Assembly (NCBI GenBank): GCA_019312705.1
Contig: JAFDCW010000260.1
Span: forward strand, 1 to 6,540
Direction of reading: 5' to 3'
Length of the DNA: 6,540 nt
Source: Deltaproteobacteria bacterium
Lineage (GTDB): Bacteria > Myxococcota > Polyangia > Polyangiales > B10-G4
This document shows positions 1 to 6,073 of this stretch, in pieces. The notes under the pieces are model-generated. The model ran no database searches. It was given only the letters and a program-made list of their open reading frames with translations, and was not told the origin of the DNA. The translations under genes and the position numbers were made by a program. Numbering within the stretch: the stretch's first letter is position 1; every line of letters begins with the position of its first letter.

Positions 1-2568
1 CTGGTAGCGCGCGTAACCGACGTGGGAGACAAACTCTCCTTCTTCGGGGCAGAGCTCGGCCGCGCGGGAGAACGCCTCGACAGAATCCTCGAATCTGCCC
101 CGGCCGAGAGAGCGCTCCCCCCGCCGGAAGTAGCGCTCAGCCCGGTAGAGGCGGTCCACCTGCTCGTCGAGGGTGGGGCGGGGGGCCGAGAACGCGAGGC
201 TCACCTGGCTGTCTCCGGTGCCTTCGTCTGTGAAATCGAACGCGTCGACGTCGGCGTCTTCGGCGGTCGTTTCGGGCGGGGACAGGACGCCGGTGTCGAA
301 GTCATCGTCCTGGTCGTCCTGGTCGTCCTGGTCGTCCTGGTCGTCCCGGTCGTCGGTGGCGCTCTCGATGGATGCAGGCTCTTCGACGGCGGTCGTGACG
401 TCGATGGATTCGCCGGTGGTGAGGGAGACCTCCGATGTTTCGAATGCACGCTCTCGTGGGTTGCCGAAGTGGGGAGGCGGGGGCGTGCCGAAGTGGGGGG
501 CCGGGATGGCCGCATCGGGGCCGAGGTCCGTCGACGCGACCGTTGCCATTGGCCCGGCAAAATCCGGCGAGCGCTCCTCGGGTAGGGTGAGGCGTCCGGT
601 GTCGGGCCCCGACAGCGGCTCCGGTACGGTCGCACGGCCTGGGTCGAGGGGGTCGCTCGAGTCTACGGCTTCGTGGCCCGGGGGCGCCGCGCTGTACACC
701 TCGTCGGCTAGGGACGGCTCGCTGTGGGCGTGCAGCTTCGCGTTCTTCTGGTGGTCGCCCTTGGGCTTTTCGTCACGAGTGGGCACTTCTCCGTCGAAGA
801 CGGCCTGGGCGAGTTCGAGGGGCGTGCGTTGTTCGCCGGGGGCGGCGCCGAGGGCTTCCCGGGCGTGGATGAGGCGGGCTGACACCTCGAAGGCGAGGGC
901 CCGGAGGTCCCGGGGAGCCGCGCCCGGTTCGGTGACGGGTTGGAACCGGGCCCGCAGATGGTCTGCCCGAGCGACCGCCGCCGCCCTATCGCCAGGGGCG
1001 ACGCCGAGGGCCTCTTGGTACTTTTCGGCCCGGAGCAGGCGACAGAGGCGGCCGAGTTCTTCGCGCAGCGTCGCCAACTCCATCGTCACCGATGAGCCCT
1101 CGCTCACGTCATCGTTCGATACCCGCGTTGTGTATTGGGCGTCGGGGCTGAAGGACACGGCGTCGGTGCAGTGCAGGGCGTAGACGAGTTGGGCTGCGGT
1201 CCCGGGGCGGTCTCCAGCCCGGGCGAGGAGCTCCCGGAGGCGCGCTGTCCCGTCGAGGCTGTGGAGCAGCTGCGCGGCCTCGGGTGCGAGTTCGACCCGG
1301 CCGAAGCGGGAGAGCTGCCGTAGCTCCGGGACGACGTAGCTCTCGAGGTGGGGCGAGAGCCGTTCCAGGAGCCGTTGCGGCGGAATTCGGTGCACGACTC
1401 CCTTCAAGACGATTTCGGGAAGGCTCATCTCGAGGGTCACGGTCTCCGGTGGCGTCGGTACGTCCTCTTGGAAGCCGTAGCTGCCCGCCGTCCATGCGAA
1501 GAGATCGAAGAGCTTCACCCGGAGCTGATCTTCGAGGGCGTCGCGGAGCTGGTGCGGGTTGATGGCGCCAATCGAAAGCAGCACCGCGCCCTGGCGCCCC
1601 TCGCCGAGGCGCATGCGATCCACCGACTCTTCGAGGGTCGTGTGGGAGATGAATCCGCCCCGAGCGAGCACCTGCCCGAGGCATTCCTGGATGAGGTTCG
1701 ACTGCACGTAGCGGGGCACACCGCCGCGGAAGAAGACGACCTTCTTGGGAGACTCTCCGGTCGTCGTTCGGCGCCGGTCGTCGACCGAGGTCAGGACGAG
1801 GGCACCGTGTTTTCGGGAGGTTGCCAGCAGGTGCAGCAAGCGTGGGAAGGGCGTGGCGTCGAGATCCCCGGAGACGAACTGCTGCGCCTCCTGGTCTACG
1901 TCTTGGTCCACCTCTCGGGCCCCTACGAGGGCGTGGCGCTCGACGTCTGCGCCTTCCCGCTCGGCCCCCGGCAGATCCCCCGGGCCCCAGTCCCCCGTGA
2001 GCTCGTCGTCGAGCTCGGTGAACTCCCGCTCCACCAGGGATCGGGGCGGTAGGTCCGGGCTCACCACGAGCGGCGCCTCGGTCACGATGGGCGGTGTGAC
2101 CTGCTGCGTCCCCGGGCGCGTGGTCGCGTCGGTCCAAGCTTCGCTCGGCGTGACGGCGTCGCTGATGGAGATGGTGTTTCGGGTGGTGACCCCGGACCTG
2201 GTGAGCTCCGCCACGGCGCGGGTGATACGGCCCAAGTCGAGGGGGCCGGAGATGGCCGTATGGGCCCCGAGGCGCTCCCCCGTGGATTCGAGGAGAGCCT
2301 GGTCTGTTCCCCGTGAGCCCAGGAGGACCAGCGCGGCCTTCTCGCCCTCCGGGGCCCATCGAATCGACTCGATGGTCGTCGCCCCGTCCCGGCCCGGGAG
2401 GAGCATCTCGACGATCAGCACATCTGAGGGACGCTGGATGAAGCGGTCGATAGCCCTCTCCCCGTCGGGGACCACCACCACGTCGTGCCCAATGCTGCGC
2501 AGAGCCTCGGCGATCTGCGTGGCAGTCCCGTGCTCGGGGTGCACGACTAGGATGGAGACGGCAGTCAT
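1..2568 (-). CDS. Pseudo-receiver / PATAN (DUF4388) / J-like / TPR multidomain protein, C-terminus cut by window edge
   Basis: Hand translation from ATG at 2568-2566 gives 856 codons with no stop down to base 1. A GGAG on the minus strand (2578-2575) lies 6 bases before the start. Residues 1-122 have a receiver fold (start MTAVSILVVHPEHG, then DVLIVEMLLPGRDG at 49-62), but Glu54 sits where the phosphoacceptor Asp belongs. Residues about 233-368 match PATAN/DUF4388: a PFPRLLHLLATS helix, VVFFRGGVPRYV (277-288), LGQVLARGGFIS (297-308), and LFDLFAWTAGSYGF (353-366). Residues 422-476, with LHSLDGT, resemble the region that usually follows that domain. Residues 512-590 look like a J domain (LGVAPGD at 521-527) with QPV replacing HPD. 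Residues about 590-795 are acidic and proline-rich linker. From about 810 a TPR begins (EDSVEAFSRAAELCPEE) and continues off the window. No enzyme motif or membrane segment was seen. A scaffold or signalling adaptor is inferred; the partner is unknown. It is probably co-expressed with glnE. Confidence 0.9.
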   Translation of the reverse strand, partial: MTAVSILVVHPEHGTATQIAEALRSIGHDVVVVPDGERAIDRFIQRPSDVLIVEMLLPGRDGATTIESIRWAPEGEKAALVLLGSRGTDQALLESTGERLGAHTAISGPLDLGRITRAVAELTRSGVTTRNTISISDAVTPSEAWTDATTRPGTQQVTPPIVTEAPLVVSPDLPPRSLVEREFTELDDELTGDWGPGDLPGAEREGADVERHALVGAREVDQDVDQEAQQFVSGDLDATPFPRLLHLLATSRKHGALVLTSVDDRRRTTTGESPKKVVFFRGGVPRYVQSNLIQECLGQVLARGGFISHTTLEESVDRMRLGEGRQGAVLLSIGAINPHQLRDALEDQLRVKLFDLFAWTAGSYGFQEDVPTPPETVTLEMSLPEIVLKGVVHRIPPQRLLERLSPHLESYVVPELRQLSRFGRVELAPEAAQLLHSLDGTARLRELLARAGDRPGTAAQLVYALHCTDAVSFSPDAQYTTRVSNDDVSEGSSVTMELATLREELGRLCRLLRAEKYQEALGVAPGDRAAAVARADHLRARFQPVTEPGAAPRDLRALAFEVSARLIHAREALGAAPGEQRTPLELAQAVFDGEVPTRDEKPKGDHQKNAKLHAHSEPSLADEVYSAAPPGHEAVDSSDPLDPGRATVPEPLSGPDTGRLTLPEERSPDFAGPMATVASTDLGPDAAIPAPHFGTPPPPHFGNPRERAFETSEVSLTTGESIDVTTAVEEPASIESATDDRDDQDDQDDQDDQDDDFDTGVLSPPETTAEDADVDAFDFTDEGTGDSQVSLAFSAPRPTLDEQVDRLYRAERYFRRGERSLGRGRFEDSVEAFSRAAELCPEEGEFVSHVGYARYQ
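310..354 (-). repeat. 9-bp tandem repeat encoding (Asp-Asp-Gln)n
   Basis: On the plus strand the unit ctggtcgtc occurs four times without change (310-345), followed by a one-base variant ccggtcgtc (346-354). Read on the minus strand inside the multidomain gene, it encodes DDR followed by four DDQ units at residues 739-753, within a run of Asp-rich linker ending near residue 758. The unit is a multiple of three, so copy-number change would lengthen or shorten the acidic linker without breaking the frame. Confidence 0.95.
462..498 (-). repeat. 13-bp direct repeat encoding two PHFG motifs
   Basis: The 13-mer tgccgaagtgggg occurs at 462-474 and again at 486-498, a period of 24 bases or eight codons. 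On the coding (minus) strand this gives PHFGTP followed by PPPHFGNP, at about residues 691-704 of the linker between the J-like and TPR segments. It may be a short duplicated binding motif or merely local slippage in a proline-rich linker. Confidence 0.8.
2565..2568 (-). other. ATGA stop/start overlap between glnE and the downstream gene
   Basis: On the minus strand the bases at 2568-2565 read ATGA. ATG (2568-2566) starts the downstream multidomain gene and TGA (2567-2565) ends glnE. The ribosome-binding GGAG for the second gene (2578-2575) lies within the last codons of glnE. This arrangement is typical of translational coupling, so the two proteins are probably made from one message. Confidence 0.9.
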
Positions 2569-5474
2569 GGCGCGCTCCAGGGAGGGCGGGTGCCCACTGG
2601 AGCGAGCACTCGGTCGAAGACTTCGCGGGCACCCTCGGCGTGGTGGCGCCAAGTGCGGAAGAGCACCTCGTCGGCGCGGGCGCCGTCGCGGTCTCGGATG
2701 CGCAGGCGGCGTGCGATCAGGTCCGCGTGCCGGCCGCCTTCGAAGATCACGCCCTCCGCGTGGTCGTCGAGGAGGGCGAGGGCCTGGCCGACGCCGCGGA
2801 GAAACTCCTGGGCCTCCTCGAGGACCGCCGCGTCCTCCGCCTGCAGGTAGCCGCCGTCCCGGAGAGCGTCGAGAGCTGCGCGGGTGTTCGGAAGTCGAAC
2901 CGTGGGGTCGTCGCCGTGACGCATCTGCAGCCACTGGACGGTGAACTCCACGTCGACCAAGCCTCCGTAACCAAGTTTCGGATGGTATCGACCGGCGCGC
3001 TCGGCAGCAAGTTCGACTTCCATGCGTTTCCGCATCCTGGCGAGCTCGACGGGGTCTGGCGTGCCCCGTGAAAAAGCGTGCTCGACGCGAAGTCCCTGGA
3101 CCTGCTCGGCGACGGCGGCGTCACCTGCAATGGGACGCGCACGGATCAATGCTTGTCGCTCCCAGGCCGCCGCACGTTCTCGCTGGTAGCGGTCGAAGGC
3201 GTCCACCGAGGCCACCAGCATTCCCTGGGCGCCGCTCGGGCGCAGCCGCGAGTCGATCTCGTAGCCCCGCCCGTGGGCCGACGGTTCTTCGAGCAGCCGG
3301 AGCGTGCGCTGGGCGATGCGAGTGTAAAGCTCGCCGACACTGATCCCCTCTTTGCCATCCTCCCGAACCGTGTCGCCGGTGCCGGCGTAGATGAAGATGA
3401 GATCGAGGTCGCCGCCGAAGCCGAGTTCCCGACCGCCGAGCTTGCCGAGGCCGACGACGACGAGGCCGTGGCCCTCTTCGGGCGGCACCCCGTGGCGTCG
3501 GTGCTCAACGCCAGTGGCATAGCGCATCGCCGCTGCGATCTGCTCTTCGGCGGTTGCGGACAAGAGCTCCTCGGCGTCGCGCTGTTCGATCTCGCCGGCG
3601 ATGGTCACCATGCCGATGGCCAGCTCCAAGCTCGCCCGGGCCCCCCGCAGGGCGCCGATGAAAGCCTCCCGGTCGGGCAGGTCGGCGAGCCACCGGAGGG
3701 GCGGTGCCCCGTGGGCCGCAGCGATCTCCGAGGCGTCTGGGGGGCCTCGGCGCAGGAGGAGTTCGTGTACGAGCTCCGGCCGGCGCACCAGGGTCTCGGA
3801 GAGGTTGCCGCTCGCGCCGAAGAGCCCGATGAGGCGCCGCGTCAGTCGCGGGTCGAGCTCGAGGACCCGGGACAAGCCCGACGCGGGACCCAGGCGGCCG
3901 AAGAGGTCGGCGACGAAGCGCAGCGCCTGCGGGGGGGCGGCGCTGTCCGCGACTTCACTGAGCAACATCGGGCCGAGGGTAGGGCGCTCCTTCTGCGCCA
4001 GGGGGCCGAGGGGGCTCTCCGGCCGCCGCGCGAGGCGGATGAGGTGGGCTGCGATCTCGTCCGGATCGGCCGAGGGGAAGAGCCGCTCGACATCCCCCCG
4101 GAGGTCCTCGGCCGAGGTCGCCGCGCCGACGCGTTCTGCTAGGGCGACGAAGGTGCCCTCTGCCTCCGGGGCTCCCTCGGAGAGCGAATCGAAGAGGCCC
4201 GCCACTGCGTCACGGGCTGCCGCCAGCGCTGCGTCGAAGGCTTCCCGGTCGGCGAAGCCGAGGGAGAGCGCGAAGCCGTGGCGCTCGGCGAGGTCCTTCG
4301 GGACCTGATGCGTCTGGTAGGCGGCGCGCATGTGCACCCGGTGCTCGACCCGCCGGAGCAACGCCCAAGCGCCTTCGAGGTCGTTGCGCTCGCGCTCGGT
4401 GAGCAGCCCTTCCGCGAGCAGCCGCTGGGCCCCTTCCACTGTGCCGGCTACCTGCAGAGCGGGGTGCTGACCTCCCCAGATGAGCTGCAGGGCCTGAACG
4501 AAGAACTCCGCCTCCCGGATCCCCCCGCGCCCGAGTTTAACGTCACCGTCGTCCACCGTGTGCTCGCGGCGGGTCCGGGTCAGCATCTCGGACATCGCCT
4601 CGGCGATGCTGGGATCGACGGCGCGGCGATAGATGAAGGGGCGCAGCGCGGTGACGAGCTCGGCGCCGAAGATCGGGTCGCCGGCGACCGGCCGGGCCCG
4701 GAGCAGCGCCGAGCGCTCCCAGGTGCGTCCATAGGTCTCGTAGTATCGTTCGGCTCCGGCGAGGGAATTGGTGATCGGGCCCCGGGTCCCTTCGGGGCGC
4801 AGGCGCAGGTCCACCCGGAATACGAAGCCGTCGCCCGTGACGTCGCCGAGGGCACTGGCGGTCCGCGTCGCGATCTTCGCGAAGTGCTCGTGCACGGACA
4901 CCTCGTCCTTTCCTTCCTCTTGGCCGACCTGGCCGTCATCGGTTCCGTAGAAGAAGCAGATGTCGATGTCGCTGCCGAGGTTGAGCTCGCCCCCTCCGAG
5001 CTTGCCCATGCCGAGGACTACTTGGGGGATGGCCACGCCGTCTTCGGTACGCGCACGGCCGTGGCGCTCTTCGAAGACGCGGGTGATCTCGCGGAGGGCG
5101 GCCTCGATGGATGCGCTCGCCAGCCACGCCATCTCCCGGCTGGTCTGGTCGATGTCGGCGACGCCGAGGATCTCCCGGGCCGCGATCCTCAAGACCTCCT
5201 GGTGGCGATGGCGCCGGAGGACCGAGCGAAGCTCCGGGCCGTCACCGAGGCCCCGGGACTTCGCGACGAGGGCCGTCGTCATGGTTTCGAGGTTGGCGTC
5301 GCGCTCGAGGGGCTGCTCGAGCACCTCGACCGCCAGGCTGGGATCACGGATCAGCAGCGGGGTGAGCCCCGGCGCGTGCTCCAAGAGCGCCTGCACGAGG
5401 CGCCGGGCCTGGGCTTCTTCCGGTGGGGCGGGCAACACCCGCAATGCGTTCAGGACCTCGTCGACCGCGTCCAT
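2565..5474 (-). CDS. glnE: Bifunctional glutamine synthetase adenylyltransferase / adenylyl-removing enzyme
   Basis: This cytoplasmic enzyme attaches AMP to, and removes AMP from, glutamine synthetase, tuning ammonia assimilation in response to PII protein and glutamine. At 969 residues it is close to the E. coli protein (about 946). Both nucleotidyltransferase halves are visible. The N-terminal adenylyl-removing half has GMGKLGG (155-161), SDID with Asp169/Asp171, VDLRLRPEGTRGP (221-233) and GRGGIREAEFFVQAL (315-329). The C-terminal adenylyl-transferring half has GLGKLGG (675-681), GDLD with Asp689/Asp691, DSRLRPSGAQG (741-751) and GYGGLVDVEFTVQWL (835-849). All expected metal-binding acidic residues are present, so both activities should be intact. 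One small deviation is Gly688 where Ser is usual before the second DxD. The ATG at 5474 is used because it gives a family-like N-terminus and no in-frame start lies just upstream; no strong ribosome-binding site is seen. No glnA or glnB lies in the window. Confidence 0.97.
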   Translation of the reverse strand: MDAVDEVLNALRVLPAPPEEAQARRLVQALLEHAPGLTPLLIRDPSLAVEVLEQPLERDANLETMTTALVAKSRGLGDGPELRSVLRRHRHQEVLRIAAREILGVADIDQTSREMAWLASASIEAALREITRVFEERHGRARTEDGVAIPQVVLGMGKLGGGELNLGSDIDICFFYGTDDGQVGQEEGKDEVSVHEHFAKIATRTASALGDVTGDGFVFRVDLRLRPEGTRGPITNSLAGAERYYETYGRTWERSALLRARPVAGDPIFGAELVTALRPFIYRRAVDPSIAEAMSEMLTRTRREHTVDDGDVKLGRGGIREAEFFVQALQLIWGGQHPALQVAGTVEGAQRLLAEGLLTERERNDLEGAWALLRRVEHRVHMRAAYQTHQVPKDLAERHGFALSLGFADREAFDAALAAARDAVAGLFDSLSEGAPEAEGTFVALAERVGAATSAEDLRGDVERLFPSADPDEIAAHLIRLARRPESPLGPLAQKERPTLGPMLLSEVADSAAPPQALRFVADLFGRLGPASGLSRVLELDPRLTRRLIGLFGASGNLSETLVRRPELVHELLLRRGPPDASEIAAAHGAPPLRWLADLPDREAFIGALRGARASLELAIGMVTIAGEIEQRDAEELLSATAEEQIAAAMRYATGVEHRRHGVPPEEGHGLVVVGLGKLGGRELGFGGDLDLIFIYAGTGDTVREDGKEGISVGELYTRIAQRTLRLLEEPSAHGRGYEIDSRLRPSGAQGMLVASVDAFDRYQRERAAAWERQALIRARPIAGDAAVAEQVQGLRVEHAFSRGTPDPVELARMRKRMEVELAAERAGRYHPKLGYGGLVDVEFTVQWLQMRHGDDPTVRLPNTRAALDALRDGGYLQAEDAAVLEEAQEFLRGVGQALALLDDHAEGVIFEGGRHADLIARRLRIRDRDGARADEVLFRTWRHHAEGAREVFDRVLAPVGTRPPWSAP

Positions 5475-5505
5475 AGGTCGCCCGTCGCCGGGGATACTAG
5501 CGCGG

Positions 5506-5534
5506 TTGACGGGGCAGAGGCCATGGGCTAGTAA
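5506..5534 (+). promoter_or_regulatory. Possible sigma-70-type promoter for yajC-secD
   Basis: TTGACG (5506-5511) matches five of six bases of the -35 consensus. After exactly 17 bases comes TAGTAA (5529-5534), which matches only three of six bases of the -10 consensus, including the first T and A. Orientation and distance to the yajC start (5597) fit a short leader. The weak -10 makes this a tentative call. Confidence 0.35.
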
Positions 5535-5549
5535 AGCGGGCCTTTTTCG

Positions 5550-5567
5550 GGGAAAGAGCGTTTTCCC
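5550..5567. other. Short inverted repeat GGGAAA / TTTCCC upstream of yajC
   Basis: GGGAAA (5550-5555) and TTTCCC (5562-5567) form a perfect 6-base inverted repeat around a 6-base loop. A further TTTCCC lies at 5591-5596, directly against the yajC start codon, so GGGAAA could pair with either copy in the leader RNA. Neither strand carries a terminator-like T-run after the stem. It may be a protein-binding site, a leader structure, or chance. Confidence 0.35.
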
Positions 5568-5586
5568 GTTTCGCCAGGAAGATCAC

Positions 5587-5590
5587 AGGG
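5587..5590 (+). promoter_or_regulatory. Ribosome-binding site supporting the yajC GTG start
   Basis: AGGG at 5587-5590 lies 6 bases before the GTG at 5597. An AGGAAG at 5576-5581 is also present but lies 15 bases away, which is too far. The spacing of AGGG favours the GTG start over the internal ATG at 5720. Confidence 0.55.
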
Positions 5591-5596
5591 TTTCCC

Positions 5597-6043
5597 GTGC
5601 AAGCCGTCCTTTTTACACTGCTCGAGTGGTTCCAGCCCGCCGCCACAGGCGGTGGTGGTGGTGGTGGTGGTGGTGCCGGAGATGGCGCATCTGCTATCCC
5701 CGGCGGTTGCGAGGGAGGCATGGGCAGCACCATGCCCATGATCCTCGCCATGATGGCCATCTTCTATTTCATGCTGATTCGCCCTCAGCAGAAGCGTCAG
5801 AAGGAGCAAGATCAGATGCTCACGGCGCTGCGCAAGGGCGTGAAGGTCCGCACTACGGGCGGTATCCTGGGGGAGATATTCTCGATCGAGGATCGCGAAG
5901 TAGTCCTCGTGCTCCAGGACAACCGCACGAAGATCAATGTCCTCCGCAGCAACATCGCCGGAGTCGAGCCCGATCCCTCAGCTAAGAAGGCCGAGGGCGA
6001 TGACAAGAAGCAGAAGCAGAAGTCGAAGGAGGACGAGGGCTGA
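5597..6043 (+). CDS. yajC: Sec translocon accessory protein YajC
   Basis: YajC is a small single-span inner-membrane protein that associates with SecD-SecF and the SecYEG protein-export channel. The 148 residues include a hydrophobic stretch MPMILAMMAIFYFMLI (46-61), the family hallmark RPQQKRQKE (62-70), the conserved GVKVRTTGGILGEI segment (81-94), and a charged lysine-rich cytoplasmic tail. Translation begins at GTG 5597. An internal ATG at 5720 would give a 107-residue form nearer the E. coli length (110), but GGAGG at 5714-5718 is only one base from it. The long form adds a hydrophobic N-terminal segment and nine consecutive glycines (18-26), which would lie ahead of the membrane span. 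secD follows after 30 bases, the standard operon order. Confidence 0.93.
   Translation: MQAVLFTLLEWFQPAATGGGGGGGGGAGDGASAIPGGCEGGMGSTMPMILAMMAIFYFMLIRPQQKRQKEQDQMLTALRKGVKVRTTGGILGEIFSIEDREVVLVLQDNRTKINVLRSNIAGVEPDPSAKKAEGDDKKQKQKSKEDEG
5651..5674 (+). repeat. (GGT)8 trinucleotide repeat encoding polyglycine in YajC
   Basis: Eight perfect GGT codons, preceded by GGC, encode glycine 18 to glycine 26 of YajC. All-GGT usage contrasts with the GGC/GGG preference of such a GC-rich genome and suggests expansion by slippage rather than codon selection. Length change would stay in frame. Confidence 0.95.
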
Positions 6044-6073
6044 GCGCCGGAGCGCGCGAGGACTCGTGAGTCG

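Larger units (their letters stand above)
5475..5596. promoter_or_regulatory. Divergent intergenic region between glnE and yajC
   Basis: This 122-base gap must hold the start signals of both leftward glnE and rightward yajC-secD unless either is transcribed from farther away. It is richer in A/T runs than the flanking genes, for example around 5529-5567. For glnE, TAGTAT on the minus strand (5499-5494) resembles a -10 box, but no matching -35 is evident. No recognised operator was found. Confidence 0.6.

Noticed and set aside
301..354. CRISPR-like or satellite array
   Set aside because: Units are 9 bases with no spacers and are in frame within a coding region, so this is a coding tandem repeat.
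173..1183. 336-codon plus-strand frame with Trp-Ser-Ser repeats
   Set aside because: The repeats are the antisense reading of the DDQ tract. The minus-strand frame has coherent domains and TPR periodicity.
1109..2632. 507-codon minus-strand frame overlapping the multidomain gene
   Set aside because: Its product is rich in Arg, Pro and Gly with no domain pattern. It lies out of frame with the 856-codon frame that carries receiver, PATAN and TPR motifs, and is a by-product of high GC.
1745..2944. 399-codon plus-strand frame spanning the glnE junction
   Set aside because: Composition is Ser/Arg/Pro/Gly-rich and it overlaps two better-supported genes on the other strand.
3078..4142. 354-codon plus-strand frame antisense to glnE
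   Set aside because: Shadow of the glnE reading frame in GC-rich DNA, with no domain or credible ribosome-binding site.
4278..5531. 417-codon plus-strand frame antisense to glnE
   Set aside because: It lies wholly opposite GlnE motifs and mirrors GlnE codon structure. It shows no recognisable domain.
5533..5547. AAAG-CTTT mini-hairpin followed by TTTTT as a terminator
   Set aside because: The stem is only four pairs, A/T-rich, and sits between divergent starts where a terminator is not expected.
5528..5809. Minus-strand frame with polythreonine across the yajC start
   Set aside because: It is the complement of the YajC GGT repeat and lies opposite a recognised yajC.
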